The position numbers were made by a program, and so were the translations under genes. From Candidatus Campylobacter infans (GTDB lineage: Bacteria > Campylobacterota > Campylobacteria > Campylobacterales > Campylobacteraceae), in the NCBI GenBank assembly GCA_009827235.1, contig SPMW01000006.1, positions 1 through 61,553 on the forward strand: a DNA stretch of 61,553 nt. The letters run 5' to 3'. A model generated the notes under the pieces. That model was not told the origin of the DNA and did no database searches. It saw only the letters and a list, made by a program, of their open reading frames with translations. Position 1 is the stretch's first letter. Each line of letters starts with the position of its first letter. Shown piece after piece: positions 9,133 to 18,391 of this stretch.

Positions 9133-9166
9133 TGCGCGCTAATCTACCAAATAAAAATAGCGCGCA
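9133..9166 (-). terminator. Hairpin after trxB
   Basis: TGCGCGCTA (9133-9141) and TAGCGCGCA (9158-9166) form a perfect nine-pair stem with a 16-base loop, just beyond the trxB stop. There is no strong T-run, so it may stop or protect the transcript rather than act as a classic terminator. Confidence 0.55.
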
Positions 9167-9194
9167 TAAATTTTAATTTATTGCGCGGCTTAGT

Positions 9195-10130
9195 TTAGTG
9201 ATGATTTCTAAGATATTCAATCGCATCAAGTGCGGCCACGGCACCATCGCCAGCAGCGCATACTACTTGTTTTGGCGCATCTTGGCGCAAATCTCCGCAC
9301 GCCCAAAGCCCAGGCAAGCTAGTTTGCATTTTTAGATTTACCTTTACATTGCCTTGTGGCGTCATTTCGCAAATAAATCCGCCATTATTATCGCTTAAAA
9401 CATTATTTAAAACATCAAGCCCTACAAAAACAAAAATCCCCGGCACTTCTATTTGGCGCGTTTTGCCATCTTTATAAGTTAATCTTAGCCCCGTTACTCC
9501 GCTTGAATCGCCTAATATTTCATCAACCACAGCATTTAGCACAAATTCTATCTTTTCGCATTTTTTTGCGCGCTCAACAGAATTAGGCGCTGCTCTAAAC
9601 TCATCTCGCCTGTGTATTAAATACACCTTAGAGCAAAGTTCGCTAAGATATAAAGCTTCTTCAACCGCCGTATCGCCACCGCCTAAAACGGCTACTTCTT
9701 TGCCCTTATAAAAAAATCCATCACAAGTAGCACAAGTGCTAACGCCCTTGCCAAAAAACTCATTTTCGCCCTTAATGCCTGCTCGGCGTGGCTTTGAGCC
9801 AGTGCATACTATAACGCATTTTGCTTCTTGCTTGCTGGCATCTTCAAAATGCAAGCAAAAGCCATTTGAAATTTTCTCAACCCTTTCAACGCTTTTCATT
9901 TCAATTTTTAGTCCAAAACGCGTGCATTGCTCGCTCCAAGGCGCCATAAAGCTTATGCCATCAGTTACAACGCTAATGCCTGGGTAGTTTTCTATTTCTG
10001 AGCTACTTGTGATTTGACCGCCTGGCATACCTTTTTCATACATTATCACATTTTTTAATCCGCCACGCGTAGCATAAAGTCCAGCCGTAAGTCCAGCTGG
10101 CCCACCGCCAATAATCGCTAAATCTATCAT
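9195..10130 (-). CDS. trxB: Thioredoxin reductase TrxB
   Basis: A 311-residue FAD/NADPH flavoenzyme that reduces thioredoxin. The FAD motif [16 protein letters not shown] is at the N-terminus, the redox pair CATC is at residues 133-136, the NADPH motif [10 protein letters not shown] follows, and the C-terminal FAD segment [10 protein letters not shown] is present. AAAGGAGAATAAATG is an excellent start. It is the last gene of the aminotransferase-hom-yraN-trxA-trxB run, an order also found in C. jejuni. Confidence 0.96.
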   Translation of the reverse strand: MIDLAIIGGGPAGLTAGLYATRGGLKNVIMYEKGMPGGQITSSSEIENYPGISVVTDGISFMAPWSEQCTRFGLKIEMKSVERVEKISNGFCLHFEDASKQEAKCVIVCTGSKPRRAGIKGENEFFGKGVSTCATCDGFFYKGKEVAVLGGGDTAVEEALYLSELCSKVYLIHRRDEFRAAPNSVERAKKCEKIEFVLNAVVDEILGDSSGVTGLRLTYKDGKTRQIEVPGIFVFVGLDVLNNVLSDNNGGFICEMTPQGNVKVNLKMQTSLPGLWACGDLRQDAPKQVVCAAGDGAVAALDAIEYLRNHH

Positions 10131-10200
10131 TTATTCTCCTTTAATTTATTTAATTAAAATTTTAAAATATAAAAGCTTAGCTAAACAAACTAAATTAAAA

Positions 10201-10226
10201 TTTGCCTAAATTAAAATTTAGGCAAA
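10201..10226 (-). terminator. Perfect hairpin between trxA and trxB
   Basis: TTTGCCTAAATT and its exact complement AATTTAGGCAAA are separated by two A. The 12-pair stem lies just past the trxA stop and before trxB. It could attenuate or process the trxA-trxB message. A T-rich stretch rather than a pure T-run follows. Confidence 0.55.
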
Positions 10227-10233
10227 TTTAAAA

Positions 10234-10554
10234 TTACAATAAAGAATTGATTTTATCAGCAATTACTGCCTTGCTTTGAGCGCCGATTAAGGTTTCTTTA
10301 ATCTGGCCATCTTTAAAAAATACCATCGTAGGAATTGAGCGAACGCCAAACTCCGCGGCTAAATCTTGTGCTTCATCAGTATTTACCTTACAAATTTTAG
10401 CCTTACCCTCAAAATCACTAGCAAGCTCGTCAATCACAGGTGCTAGCATACGGCAAGGCCCACACCACGGCGCCCAAAAATCCACAAAAACAACACCCTC
10501 TTTAACAAGGCTATCAAACTGCGCTTTATCAGCGATCTCTATGTATTTTCCCAT
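10234..10554 (-). CDS. trxA: Thioredoxin TrxA
   Basis: A 106-residue thioredoxin with the active site WAPWCGPC (Cys31, Cys34), the cis-proline segment RSIPTMVFFKDG and normal length. It is a cytoplasmic disulfide reductant recharged by the neighbouring TrxB. AAAAGGAGAAAAAATG marks the start. Confidence 0.97.
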   Translation of the reverse strand: MGKYIEIADKAQFDSLVKEGVVFVDFWAPWCGPCRMLAPVIDELASDFEGKAKICKVNTDEAQDLAAEFGVRSIPTMVFFKDGQIKETLIGAQSKAVIADKINSLL

Positions 10555-10615
10555 TTTTTCTCCTTTTGTGAGTTAATCTTACTTAAATTATAAAAGTTAA
10601 TTTGTAACAAAATCG

Positions 10616-10954
10616 CTAAATGCTGATATTTTCAAGCATTGTGATAGTATCTTTTTGCACACAAATTAAATCTAATTGATAATTTAAATTAAATTGGGAT
10701 TGTAATAAATAAAAGTTAATAGTTTTTATTAGTTTTGCCATTTTTTTGCTAGTTACTCGTTGAATGGCTTCATAATCGCCATTTGTGGCTTTAACCTCGA
10801 TAAAATGCAAGTTTTGCCCTTTTGTAGCGATTATGTCTATTTCGCCAAAACGGCTATGAAAATTGCGCTCTAAAATTTTAAAGCCATTTTTTTCTAAATA
10901 TCTTACAGCCTTGCTTTCAGCATTAAAGCCAAAAACATAATCTTTTAAGCTCAT
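10616..10954 (-). CDS. YraN/UPF0102 family nuclease-like protein
   Basis: A 112-residue protein with the UPF0102 pattern: NFHSRFGEIDIIA and LHFIEVKATN, which form a PD-(D/E)xK-like core (Glu, Asp, then Glu-x-Lys). The function is not established for the family; a role in DNA processing is usually assumed from the fold. Its ATG overlaps the hom stop by 4 bases, so it is translationally coupled. Confidence 0.85.
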   Translation of the reverse strand: MSLKDYVFGFNAESKAVRYLEKNGFKILERNFHSRFGEIDIIATKGQNLHFIEVKATNGDYEAIQRVTSKKMAKLIKTINFYLLQSQFNLNYQLDLICVQKDTITMLENISI

Positions 10955-12234
10955 TTTTCTATTCTTATCATAAAAGGCTTTGAAACTACAAAATTTTCAC
11001 GCCCGATTAGCTCCAAGCTTTTAAGCACATTTGCTTGCTTACAAGTGTGAGTGGTAAAATACACGGTTGTATCGGCTTTTGACGAGTTTGGTTTTTGTAA
11101 AAAGCTATCTATTGAAAGCTCGTTTTGGCTCATAATATTTGTGATTTTAGCGATTACGCCAAGTTCATCATGCACGCGCAATCTTAAATAAAATTTACTC
11201 ATCAAATCATCGCTTTTTACTAAGCTTAGCCCGCTTTGTAAGTTAGTATCTTTATAGCCTAACATCGGGCTTTTTATTTTTCTTGCTATGTCGATTAGAT
11301 CGCTTATTACAGCACTTGCTGTGGGTTTTGCGCCAGCACCTGCGCCATAATACATACTCTCACCCACGCAATCGCCCCACACACTAACAGCATTCATCAC
11401 CCCATCGACCTTAGCTATCATCTTAGAATGCTCTAAAAGCGCAGGATGAACGCGCAATTCTAAGCTTTGTGCGCTTTTTTTAGCTATGGCTAAGAGCTTA
11501 ATGGCATAACCAAATTCTTGGGCAAAATAAATATCATCGCTACTGATATTTTCAATGCCTTCAATCAAAATATCATCAGGTTTTGCGTTTAATTTATAAG
11601 CAATGCTAGCTAAAATCAAAAGCTTATGAGCTGCGTCAAATCCGCCTATATCAAAGCTAGGATCAGCTTCTGCGTAGCCTAATTTTTGCGCGCTTAAAAG
11701 GGCGTCTTTAAAGGCTAGGCCATCTTTCATCATATTTGTTAAAATATAATTGCTAGTGCCATTTAAAATGCCTGTGATTTGCTCTATATGATTAGCTGAA
11801 AGCCCCTCGCGCAAGGCTTTGATGATAGGAATTCCCCCAGCCACGCTTGCTTCAAAACCAAAAGGCGTATCCCCTGCCAGCATTTCAAGCTCGCTTCTAT
11901 GATAAGCCAAAAGGGCTTTATTTGCTGTAACTACTGGCTTTTTGCGCTTTAATAATGTGCTTATTAACTCTCTTGGCAAATCCACACCTCCAATTAGCTC
12001 TACAAACACATCTATATCATCGCGCATTAAAATTTCATCAACATTTGTGCTTAATGTAAAATTTGCTAAATCATAAGCCTTAATTGCTTCTTTTGCCTTG
12101 GCTAAATCACGCACCAAAGCAGCCACTGGGATTATTTGCTCGCCAGCTCTTGCGGTGATGATTTTTTGATTATTTACTAATACATCTAGCACGCCCTTGC
12201 CTACCGTGCCTAATCCTAAAATTGCTATTTTCAT
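10951..12234 (-). CDS. hom: Homoserine dehydrogenase
   Basis: A 427-residue enzyme reducing aspartate semialdehyde to homoserine. The NAD(P) motif GLGTVGKGVLDVL is at the N-terminus, the catalytic segment GILNGTSNYILTNM and YAEADPSFDIGGFDAAHK are clear, and a C-terminal ACT domain (about 350-427) suggests feedback control by threonine. The next gene upstream ends one base before its ATG. It supplies the MetX substrate. Confidence 0.96.
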   Translation of the reverse strand: MKIAILGLGTVGKGVLDVLVNNQKIITARAGEQIIPVAALVRDLAKAKEAIKAYDLANFTLSTNVDEILMRDDIDVFVELIGGVDLPRELISTLLKRKKPVVTANKALLAYHRSELEMLAGDTPFGFEASVAGGIPIIKALREGLSANHIEQITGILNGTSNYILTNMMKDGLAFKDALLSAQKLGYAEADPSFDIGGFDAAHKLLILASIAYKLNAKPDDILIEGIENISSDDIYFAQEFGYAIKLLAIAKKSAQSLELRVHPALLEHSKMIAKVDGVMNAVSVWGDCVGESMYYGAGAGAKPTASAVISDLIDIARKIKSPMLGYKDTNLQSGLSLVKSDDLMSKFYLRLRVHDELGVIAKITNIMSQNELSIDSFLQKPNSSKADTTVYFTTHTCKQANVLKSLELIGRENFVVSKPFMIRIEK

Positions 12235-13440
12235 TTAATAATCTTTTAAAAATTTTTTTATATTTCTTGCTGCTTGATGTATGCGGTTGTCGTTTTCTAT
12301 AAAGGCGATTCGCACATATTCATTGCCTTGTGCGCCAAATCCTATACCAGGACTTACTGCAACATTTGCCTTTGTTAAAAGTAGTTTTGAAAATTCCTTT
12401 GAGCCAAGAGAAAGCATTTTTGGCGGTAATTTTGCCCACGCAAACATACTAGCTGGGCTTTTTTCCACTGGCCAGCCAGCCGCACTAAATGCCTCGCTTA
12501 ATACATTTCTGCGATGCTCGTAATTTGCTCTAATTTGCTCTACGCAATCTTGTGGGCCATCAAGGGCGACAGTAGCTGCTACTTGAATAGGCGTAAACAT
12601 ACCATAATCAAACCAAGATTTGATTTTTTTAAGCGCGCCTACTAGTTTGCGGTTACCGCATACAAAGCCCACGCGCCAGCCTGCCATATTATAGCTTTTT
12701 GACAAAGTATAGCACTCAACAGCCACATCCATTGCGCCATCAACCTCAAAAATACTAGGCGTTTTATACCCATCAAACCCAAGCTCAGCATAAGCTATAT
12801 CACTAATCACATAAAATCTTTGCTCTTTTGCTGTGGCTACTAAACGCTCATAAAAGCTTTTATAACAAATAACAGTGGTTGGATTGTGCGGGAAATTTAC
12901 TACTACATATTTTGGGCGTGGCATACTCTCATCTAAAACATTTTGTAAATTTTCAAAAAAAGCATTTTCATCTAATTCAAATTTTTGTGTATAAGGCAAG
13001 GGCATTTTAGCCACATTGCCACCAGCGATTAAAAAGGCTTGCGTGTGTATAGGATAGGCAGGATCTGGCACGATAGCCACATCGCCCGGATTTGTGATGG
13101 CTTGAACTAAATGCACAAAGCCCTCTTTTGAGCCAATCGTTGCGCATGCTTGCGTATCAGGGTCAAGCTCAACGCCGTATTTTCGTTTATACCAATTACA
13201 AATAGCCAAACGGAGCTTATAAATCCCCATACTTACGCTATAACCTTGCGTTTTGTCTTTTTGTGCGCTTTGGCAAAGTTTATCAATTATATGCTGTGGC
13301 GTGCGACCATCTGGGTTACCCATAGAAAAATCAATCACATCCTCGCCAGCGCGCCTAGCAGCCATCTTAATAGCATTAACCTCAGCAAAAGCATAATTTG
13401 GCAAACGCTCAATTGTGTTAAATCTAATTTCTTCAAACAT
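12235..13440 (-). CDS. Class I/II PLP aminotransferase
   Basis: A 401-residue fold-type I aminotransferase. FSMGNPDGRTP at the N-terminus, NFPHNPTT, SDIAYAELGFDG and the PLP lysine in YTLSKSYNMAGWRVGF are all present. This resembles the alanine or LL-diaminopimelate aminotransferase branch (AlaC/DapL-like). The equivalent gene sits upstream of hom in C. jejuni as well. Which amino acid it serves cannot be fixed here. AAAAAGGGCTAAG precedes the ATG. Confidence 0.85.
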   Translation of the reverse strand: MFEEIRFNTIERLPNYAFAEVNAIKMAARRAGEDVIDFSMGNPDGRTPQHIIDKLCQSAQKDKTQGYSVSMGIYKLRLAICNWYKRKYGVELDPDTQACATIGSKEGFVHLVQAITNPGDVAIVPDPAYPIHTQAFLIAGGNVAKMPLPYTQKFELDENAFFENLQNVLDESMPRPKYVVVNFPHNPTTVICYKSFYERLVATAKEQRFYVISDIAYAELGFDGYKTPSIFEVDGAMDVAVECYTLSKSYNMAGWRVGFVCGNRKLVGALKKIKSWFDYGMFTPIQVAATVALDGPQDCVEQIRANYEHRRNVLSEAFSAAGWPVEKSPASMFAWAKLPPKMLSLGSKEFSKLLLTKANVAVSPGIGFGAQGNEYVRIAFIENDNRIHQAARNIKKFLKDY

Positions 13441-13469
13441 CTTAGCCCTTTTTGTGATTTAAGGCGCGT

Positions 13470-13475
13470 ATTGTA
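13470..13475 (-). promoter_or_regulatory. Probable -10 box for the aminotransferase-hom-yraN-trxAB operon
   Basis: TACAAT on the minus strand, preceded by TTTGC and followed by ACGCGCC, 30 bases before the aminotransferase ATG. Confidence 0.6.
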
Positions 13476-13596
13476 GCAAATTAACGCTTATTTGCGCTTA
13501 TATTAAAATTTAAAAATAGAAAAATTTTAAAATTTTAAAAAGCAAGTTAAAAAACAAAAATTTTAAAAAGCAAATTTTAAAAAAGGCTAGCCGTTG

Positions 13597-13616
13597 TTAG
13601 CTCCGTGCGGGGCTAA
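13597..13616. other. Hairpin with CCGTGCGG core
   Basis: TTAGCTCC pairs with GGGGCTAA around a GTGC loop. It sits in the gene-poor stretch 13441-13712, otherwise filled with TTTTAAAA-type AT repeats. The CCGTGCGG core also occurs twice in the repeat block after the pilin-like gene. Confidence 0.5.
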
Positions 13617-13673
13617 ATCTATAAAAAAAGAAATTTTAAAAAGCAAATTTTAATAATGAAATTTTAAAAATAA

Positions 13674-13699
13674 TTTGCGCGCCTAAAAAAGCGCGCAAA
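13674..13699 (-). terminator. Terminator hairpin for the giant secreted protein gene
   Basis: TTTGCGCGC and GCGCGCAAA form a perfect nine-pair stem with an eight-base loop, 14 bases beyond the stop at 13713. On the minus strand it is followed by AT-rich sequence without a long T-run. Confidence 0.6.
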
Positions 13700-13712
13700 A
13701 TTTTAAATCATC

Positions 13713-16700
13713 TTACCAAGCAATGCGCCTTTGTGTAGGGCGGGTTCTTGCTTTGTCTAATATAGTTGAGCCTTGGCCTTGTTGATTGGTCCAATTAGTG
13801 TTTGCGTTTTCAAAACCTCTAAATTGCGTGCCAACATCATTAGCATCTAATGGATAACATTCCCTTATAAAGTTACAATAAGTCTTGGCAATTTTTTTAT
13901 CATCGCCTTTTAGTTTTACTTTTACAGGATTTGCTACTTTATCTATGGTTAAAAAATCCCCGCTTTGCATATTCGTTGCGTTAAGACCCACATTAGCATT
14001 TTCATAGTTAAAAAATGAATCTGCCAGAGCGTTTGAGAAAGCATCGCGTCTAATGCGGTAGTAATTTGCATAGCCTGGGATTATATCGCCTAAAATGCCA
14101 TCTTTTTGTAAGGCTTTTGCTACTTCTTTGTCGCTTGAATACGCTGCTAAGAACACGGCATTATCTTTATTTATGCCTACTTCTTTATTAGGCGCTATTA
14201 GCGTTACATCTAAAACAACAGCCGCACCAATAGAATCATACATTACAGAAACGCCTTTTGTTTTGAGCCATTGATTTGGAGCATCCGTTGTTACTTCTAA
14301 ATCTTCAAGCATACCCTCAGCCCTTACAGGTTCAGCTGGTTTTAGGGAATACTTGCCAAAGCCCTGAGCCACTACTAGGCCGATTTCTTGGTCTTGTTCG
14401 CCTTTTGTTTTATCGCCTTTTTTGACATTTTTTAGCTCACTCATACCATTTACAAAGCCATTTGCATACATTGTAATATCTGCTACGCCTTGCTTGCCAT
14501 CTTTTGCTGGGGTTTGGACTAAATCTTGCCAATAAGTTTGTTTATCATTCATTTGGCCGTATTTGCTTTTAACATCATTGCTATTATAAACTAGCTTAGA
14601 GCCCTCGCCTTTTGCTATGTAGTTAGTGTTATTTATGGTGTTGCCGGATTCGCATTTTTCTCTTACTTTTATTGCGCCAGTATCGCCATTAATCTCAATA
14701 AACTTGTTACATTTTGGAGCCAAATATAAAGTGTCTAAATTTTTGCTTTTGATTTTAAATCTAAAATCATCTTTTACCAAAATATCATTACTATTTAGCT
14801 TTTGATGTGCGATTTTTGGATTTAGCAAGCTATTTAGCACTAATACCCTTTTGCTAGTCATCGCAGTGCCATCATATCTGCTCAAAAAGTTATTTGCTAA
14901 GATATCAGCTTTGCTAGCACCTGTTGCGCCTACTTGGATTTTAAAAGCAGAGTTTTCTACGCTATCATCGCAGTTTGTAGGGTCTGAGTATTCAGCGCAT
15001 TTTGCCCTGTTATATAGAAATTTATTTGAATGATAAGGGTTGTTATTAAGCGCGCCACTGCCTAAGACGGCGTTGATTTTTATCATAGCTGGCTTAAAGC
15101 TGTAAAATGGCAAGCCCTCCCATTCTGCTTTTGTGTAGGAATAAAAGCTATCCTTATTAGAGCTTATAGCATTTTTGCTCTCATCTATTACGGCTATATC
15201 GCAACCATATACATAATATTTCTTTTTCTCATCAGAGCTTAATTTATTAAAATTTGTAGAGTCTAAATAGTTTTTGCCTTTTGTTCTAAAATCGCCGTGC
15301 GCGCTGTTGCTATGTCTATACACAGAGCCTACTTCATCTAGGGCGCATAATGGCTCTTCTATGTCGCTATGCGTGGTTTTTAAGTTTTGTGATAATAAGG
15401 TAAAATCACTATCTCTTAAAGCTAGGATTGTTTTACCCGCATTATCATAAGCTAGATATCTTTTATTTTCAAAGCTATCAGTATATACGAAAAACGATGG
15501 ATTTACGCCATTTGCATCGCCCCATACACTGCGGCAAACATTAGCCGTAAAGCAGTTATCTATATAATATGGCGAGTTTTTAAAGGTATCAACGCATTTG
15601 CCATTACTACCATATAAATAGCATTCATCTTTTTTTACTAAGTCTAAATAAGGAATTTCAGTGTAGCTTAGTTCATCATATCTTGCGTATGTGCTAGTTA
15701 GCAGGCCTTTTAGGTTGGCTTTTAGGTTTAGGCCTTGTATTTCATCGCCGTTGGCATCTACTGCTTTGATTTTGATTTTGTTGGCTTCGCCTGTTTTAGA
15801 TTTATTAAAATTTATAGATTTTAATTTTTCATTTTCTTTTTTATCGTCTAAATAGGCTAGCTCGGCTTTTGAGTTTAGAGTGTCTTTATCGCCCGCATTT
15901 TCAGGGTATTTATAGCCTGCGTAAAGCTCACCACTTACTTTTGTGGCTGTGTAGTATAAAGGCCTTGCATCAAAGCGGAAATGGCGCTGAGCGGATTTTA
16001 CTTGTCCTGGGCGATTACTACTATAAGTATAAGTTTTTACTTTATTTGTGTAGGTTAAACCAGATCGATCTTGAAAGGCAAGATCGCCACTTTCTGTCCA
16101 AACTCTACCCGGTTTTGATTGCCAAGTGCCAGGAAAAGAACATCTTGTATTAAGTGATAAATCCTTATAGCTTGCGCCTTTTGTATTTAAAATTTTTAGG
16201 CTTGCTAGCTGAAAGTTATAAGCAAACTCGTAGTATAAACCAGAAGCCGCAAAGGCATTCCAGCCACCCCCCCATGCTCTTTTATTGTCCTCATAATCGC
16301 TAAGATCAAAGCGGCAATGAATATCTTTGCCATCTTTAATGTTAAAATCTTTTGATTTTATGATGAAATACATATTATCGGCTTGCGTTTTAATATTTAT
16401 ATCGGTTTCGCCACCTTCTACGCTTATACCAACAGCTTTTTCACTACCTATTCTATTGCCATTATTATCTAAAATATAGCACATGGCTCGTCTATTTTTA
16501 AAGTAAGAAATTTTTGGTGCTGAGTAATACCCGCCTGTTTGCGTGCTTGCATTTACTATTCTAAATTTTGCTTCAAAATCAGGCAATTTTCCACCAGTTT
16601 TAGCTCTATTTGCGTATTCTCTTAAAGATAAGGTAAAAATTTTAGGCGTTTTTACATAGTGTCTATATTTACAGTTTTCGCTTGCAATATTTGTTTGATG

Positions 16701-18137
16701 ACAATCTCCGCGGGTTTGATCTCTCTCGCATGACCAAGTTATGTCCCATGTGTCAAATTCTGTGTATTGCTCTCTTACAAAATAATATCCACTAGAATAA
16801 ATAGTGCTACCATAAGAGGCATTTCTCCAACATCTAGCAATAAAGTATAAATTAGGGTGCCGACCATCATCTGTTGGATATCCATACTTACTAGCATCCT
16901 CAATACCATCGCTAAATGCACTTCTATCAGTATTAAACCAAGCCTGCCAACTACCAGCCCAATCTCTAATTATATTCCATTTACCTATAATTCTATTTTC
17001 ACATCTTGCTCCGGTTTTTCTACAATCTAGCTCGTCTTTTATATTATCAGCTTGACCGCAAGCTGCCCAAAGAAGTTGGCTTTTTTTGCTCACGCCAGCA
17101 TTTGTAAAATTACATTGCGCATTTTTGCAGTTTTTACAATCTTGCCCGTTTGGATTAGTTTTACATACTGGGCAGTTGCCAACGCAAGGATCGTTATTAT
17201 CTAGCGTTTTGCCATCGCCTGTATAGCAAAAGTATTGCCCGCTTTCTCTCATTCCAGGTGTGCAAAACTCCGGCAAAACATCTTCGCGCCCTATTATTAA
17301 AGTAGGCAGGTTGTAGGTGGATTTTGCATCGCTTTTAGTAGGGTTAAAGCCTGTTAGCCCGCTTTCAGTGTATCCAACATACGGCTCATTTACGCGCTTT
17401 ACAGACATTCTAATGCCGTAAATATGGCTTTTTGTGGCATCATCATTAATTTTAGCTTGTGTTTGGCAATCTGTATATTTAGAATCTGTTCTAATCGTTA
17501 AATAATGAATGTTGTTATTAAAGGCTCCATTACAATTACCATCGCAATCTGGGATTATTACTTTAAATTGCCTTGCGGTAACATCTTCTTTGCCTTGATC
17601 TATGCTTTCACCGCCGGCATTGCCTTTATCTTTACAACGGCCGTAATTTATGCCCTTATCTTCTTGTGTGCCTGATTTTTTGGATACTAAAAAGAAGTTT
17701 AGCCCATCGCTTTTATGCTTGCCATAAATGCTTGGCGGAGTGGCTTTTTTGCTATCAATATATTCTCTTAGCTTGCCATCTTTTTGAACTTCGCTAGCAA
17801 GTATGGATTTGGCCATATTCATATCTATTATAACCTCAATATAGCCACCTCTTTTACCTGCGGTATCTTGCTTTTTTTTAGGATTAACCAAGCCAATGGT
17901 GTAGAATTGCCCGTTGCCATATTTTAATGGACCCGTGCCACCTATATCCATTACATAGTTTTTGTTGTCGCTTAGTTCGAGGTAATTCGCGTTATTAGCA
18001 TTTTTAAAAGAAATTTTATTATCTTTTGGTAGCCAATCGCTGCTAGCTTCTGAAACAAATATGATATCGTCCATTGCAGCAAACGCCATACTTGATATTA
18101 GCATTAAAGCAACTAGGGGCTTTAAAATAGCTTTCAT
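13713..18137 (-). CDS. Giant secreted Cys-rich protein, possibly pilus-associated (MshQ/DUF6701-like); phase variable
   Basis: A 1474-residue frame with a clear signal peptide (MKAILKPLVALMLISSMAFA, probable cleavage after Ala20) and about 40 cysteines, dense around residues 315-345 (CPVC, CKNCKNAQC). A segment near residue 720 reads RFDARPLYYTATKVSGELYA and is followed by beta-rich repeats, recalling the RP-type segment of MshQ/DUF6701 pilus-locus proteins; that link is weak. No membrane anchor or autotransporter barrel is seen. The ATG at 18137 has no ribosome site other than a run of 12 G. A better start lies at 18186 but is out of frame as the tract reads here, so full-length secretion may be switched off. 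Confidence 0.6.
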   Translation of the reverse strand: MKAILKPLVALMLISSMAFAAMDDIIFVSEASSDWLPKDNKISFKNANNANYLELSDNKNYVMDIGGTGPLKYGNGQFYTIGLVNPKKKQDTAGKRGGYIEVIIDMNMAKSILASEVQKDGKLREYIDSKKATPPSIYGKHKSDGLNFFLVSKKSGTQEDKGINYGRCKDKGNAGGESIDQGKEDVTARQFKVIIPDCDGNCNGAFNNNIHYLTIRTDSKYTDCQTQAKINDDATKSHIYGIRMSVKRVNEPYVGYTESGLTGFNPTKSDAKSTYNLPTLIIGREDVLPEFCTPGMRESGQYFCYTGDGKTLDNNDPCVGNCPVCKTNPNGQDCKNCKNAQCNFTNAGVSKKSQLLWAACGQADNIKDELDCRKTGARCENRIIGKWNIIRDWAGSWQAWFNTDRSAFSDGIEDASKYGYPTDDGRHPNLYFIARCWRNASYGSTIYSSGYYFVREQYTEFDTWDITWSCERDQTRGDCHQTNIASENCKYRHYVKTPKIFTLSLREYANRAKTGGKLPDFEAKFRIVNASTQTGGYYSAPKISYFKNRRAMCYILDNNGNRIGSEKAVGISVEGGETDINIKTQADNMYFIIKSKDFNIKDGKDIHCRFDLSDYEDNKRAWGGGWNAFAASGLYYEFAYNFQLASLKILNTKGASYKDLSLNTRCSFPGTWQSKPGRVWTESGDLAFQDRSGLTYTNKVKTYTYSSNRPGQVKSAQRHFRFDARPLYYTATKVSGELYAGYKYPENAGDKDTLNSKAELAYLDDKKENEKLKSINFNKSKTGEANKIKIKAVDANGDEIQGLNLKANLKGLLTSTYARYDELSYTEIPYLDLVKKDECYLYGSNGKCVDTFKNSPYYIDNCFTANVCRSVWGDANGVNPSFFVYTDSFENKRYLAYDNAGKTILALRDSDFTLLSQNLKTTHSDIEEPLCALDEVGSVYRHSNSAHGDFRTKGKNYLDSTNFNKLSSDEKKKYYVYGCDIAVIDESKNAISSNKDSFYSYTKAEWEGLPFYSFKPAMIKINAVLGSGALNNNPYHSNKFLYNRAKCAEYSDPTNCDDSVENSAFKIQVGATGASKADILANNFLSRYDGTAMTSKRVLVLNSLLNPKIAHQKLNSNDILVKDDFRFKIKSKNLDTLYLAPKCNKFIEINGDTGAIKVREKCESGNTINNTNYIAKGEGSKLVYNSNDVKSKYGQMNDKQTYWQDLVQTPAKDGKQGVADITMYANGFVNGMSELKNVKKGDKTKGEQDQEIGLVVAQGFGKYSLKPAEPVRAEGMLEDLEVTTDAPNQWLKTKGVSVMYDSIGAAVVLDVTLIAPNKEVGINKDNAVFLAAYSSDKEVAKALQKDGILGDIIPGYANYYRIRRDAFSNALADSFFNYENANVGLNATNMQSGDFLTIDKVANPVKVKLKGDDKKIAKTYCNFIRECYPLDANDVGTQFRGFENANTNWTNQQGQGSTILDKARTRPTQRRIAW

Positions 18138-18186
18138 AAAGCCCCCCCCCCCCTGACTTCACAGGAGTTTTACTAAAAGTTCGCAT
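18043..18186 (-). other. Upstream start and short OFF-frame peptide of the phase-variable giant gene
   Basis: ATG at 18186 has a strong GAAAGGA ribosome site at 18192-18198 with five bases between. From it the frame crosses the G12 tract and ends at a TAG at 18043-18045 after 47 codons, out of frame with the 1474-residue protein. Removing one G (or adding two) fuses this start to MKAILKP at 18137, giving a 17-residue extended signal peptide. I infer this is the true start of the gene and that the tract switches it. Confidence 0.75.
18142..18153 (-). repeat. Poly-G tract (G12), contingency switch of the giant secreted protein
   Basis: Twelve C on the plus strand, read as G12 between the best ribosome site/ATG and the signal peptide. 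Length 12 leaves the upstream ATG out of frame; 11 or 14 would be in frame. Confidence 0.9.
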
Positions 18187-18391
18187 GTGTGTCCTTTCGC
18201 GTGATGTAGTGTAAGGCTTGGAGTTTAGCTAATATCTAATAAATTTATAATAAATTTTGCTTAAATTTTATAAGAAATTTTAATAATTTATAATTAAAGC
18301 GCGAAATTATTAAAATTTTAGCTTAAAAGTTAAGGATTTTTGATAAAATCCTGGATTTATAAAATTTTAAGCAAATTTCAAGGTTTTTGTG

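Noticed and set aside
16267..16273. C7 run inside the giant secreted protein as another contingency tract
   Set aside because: Seven bases is below the length at which frequent slippage is expected, and the frame is intact on both sides.
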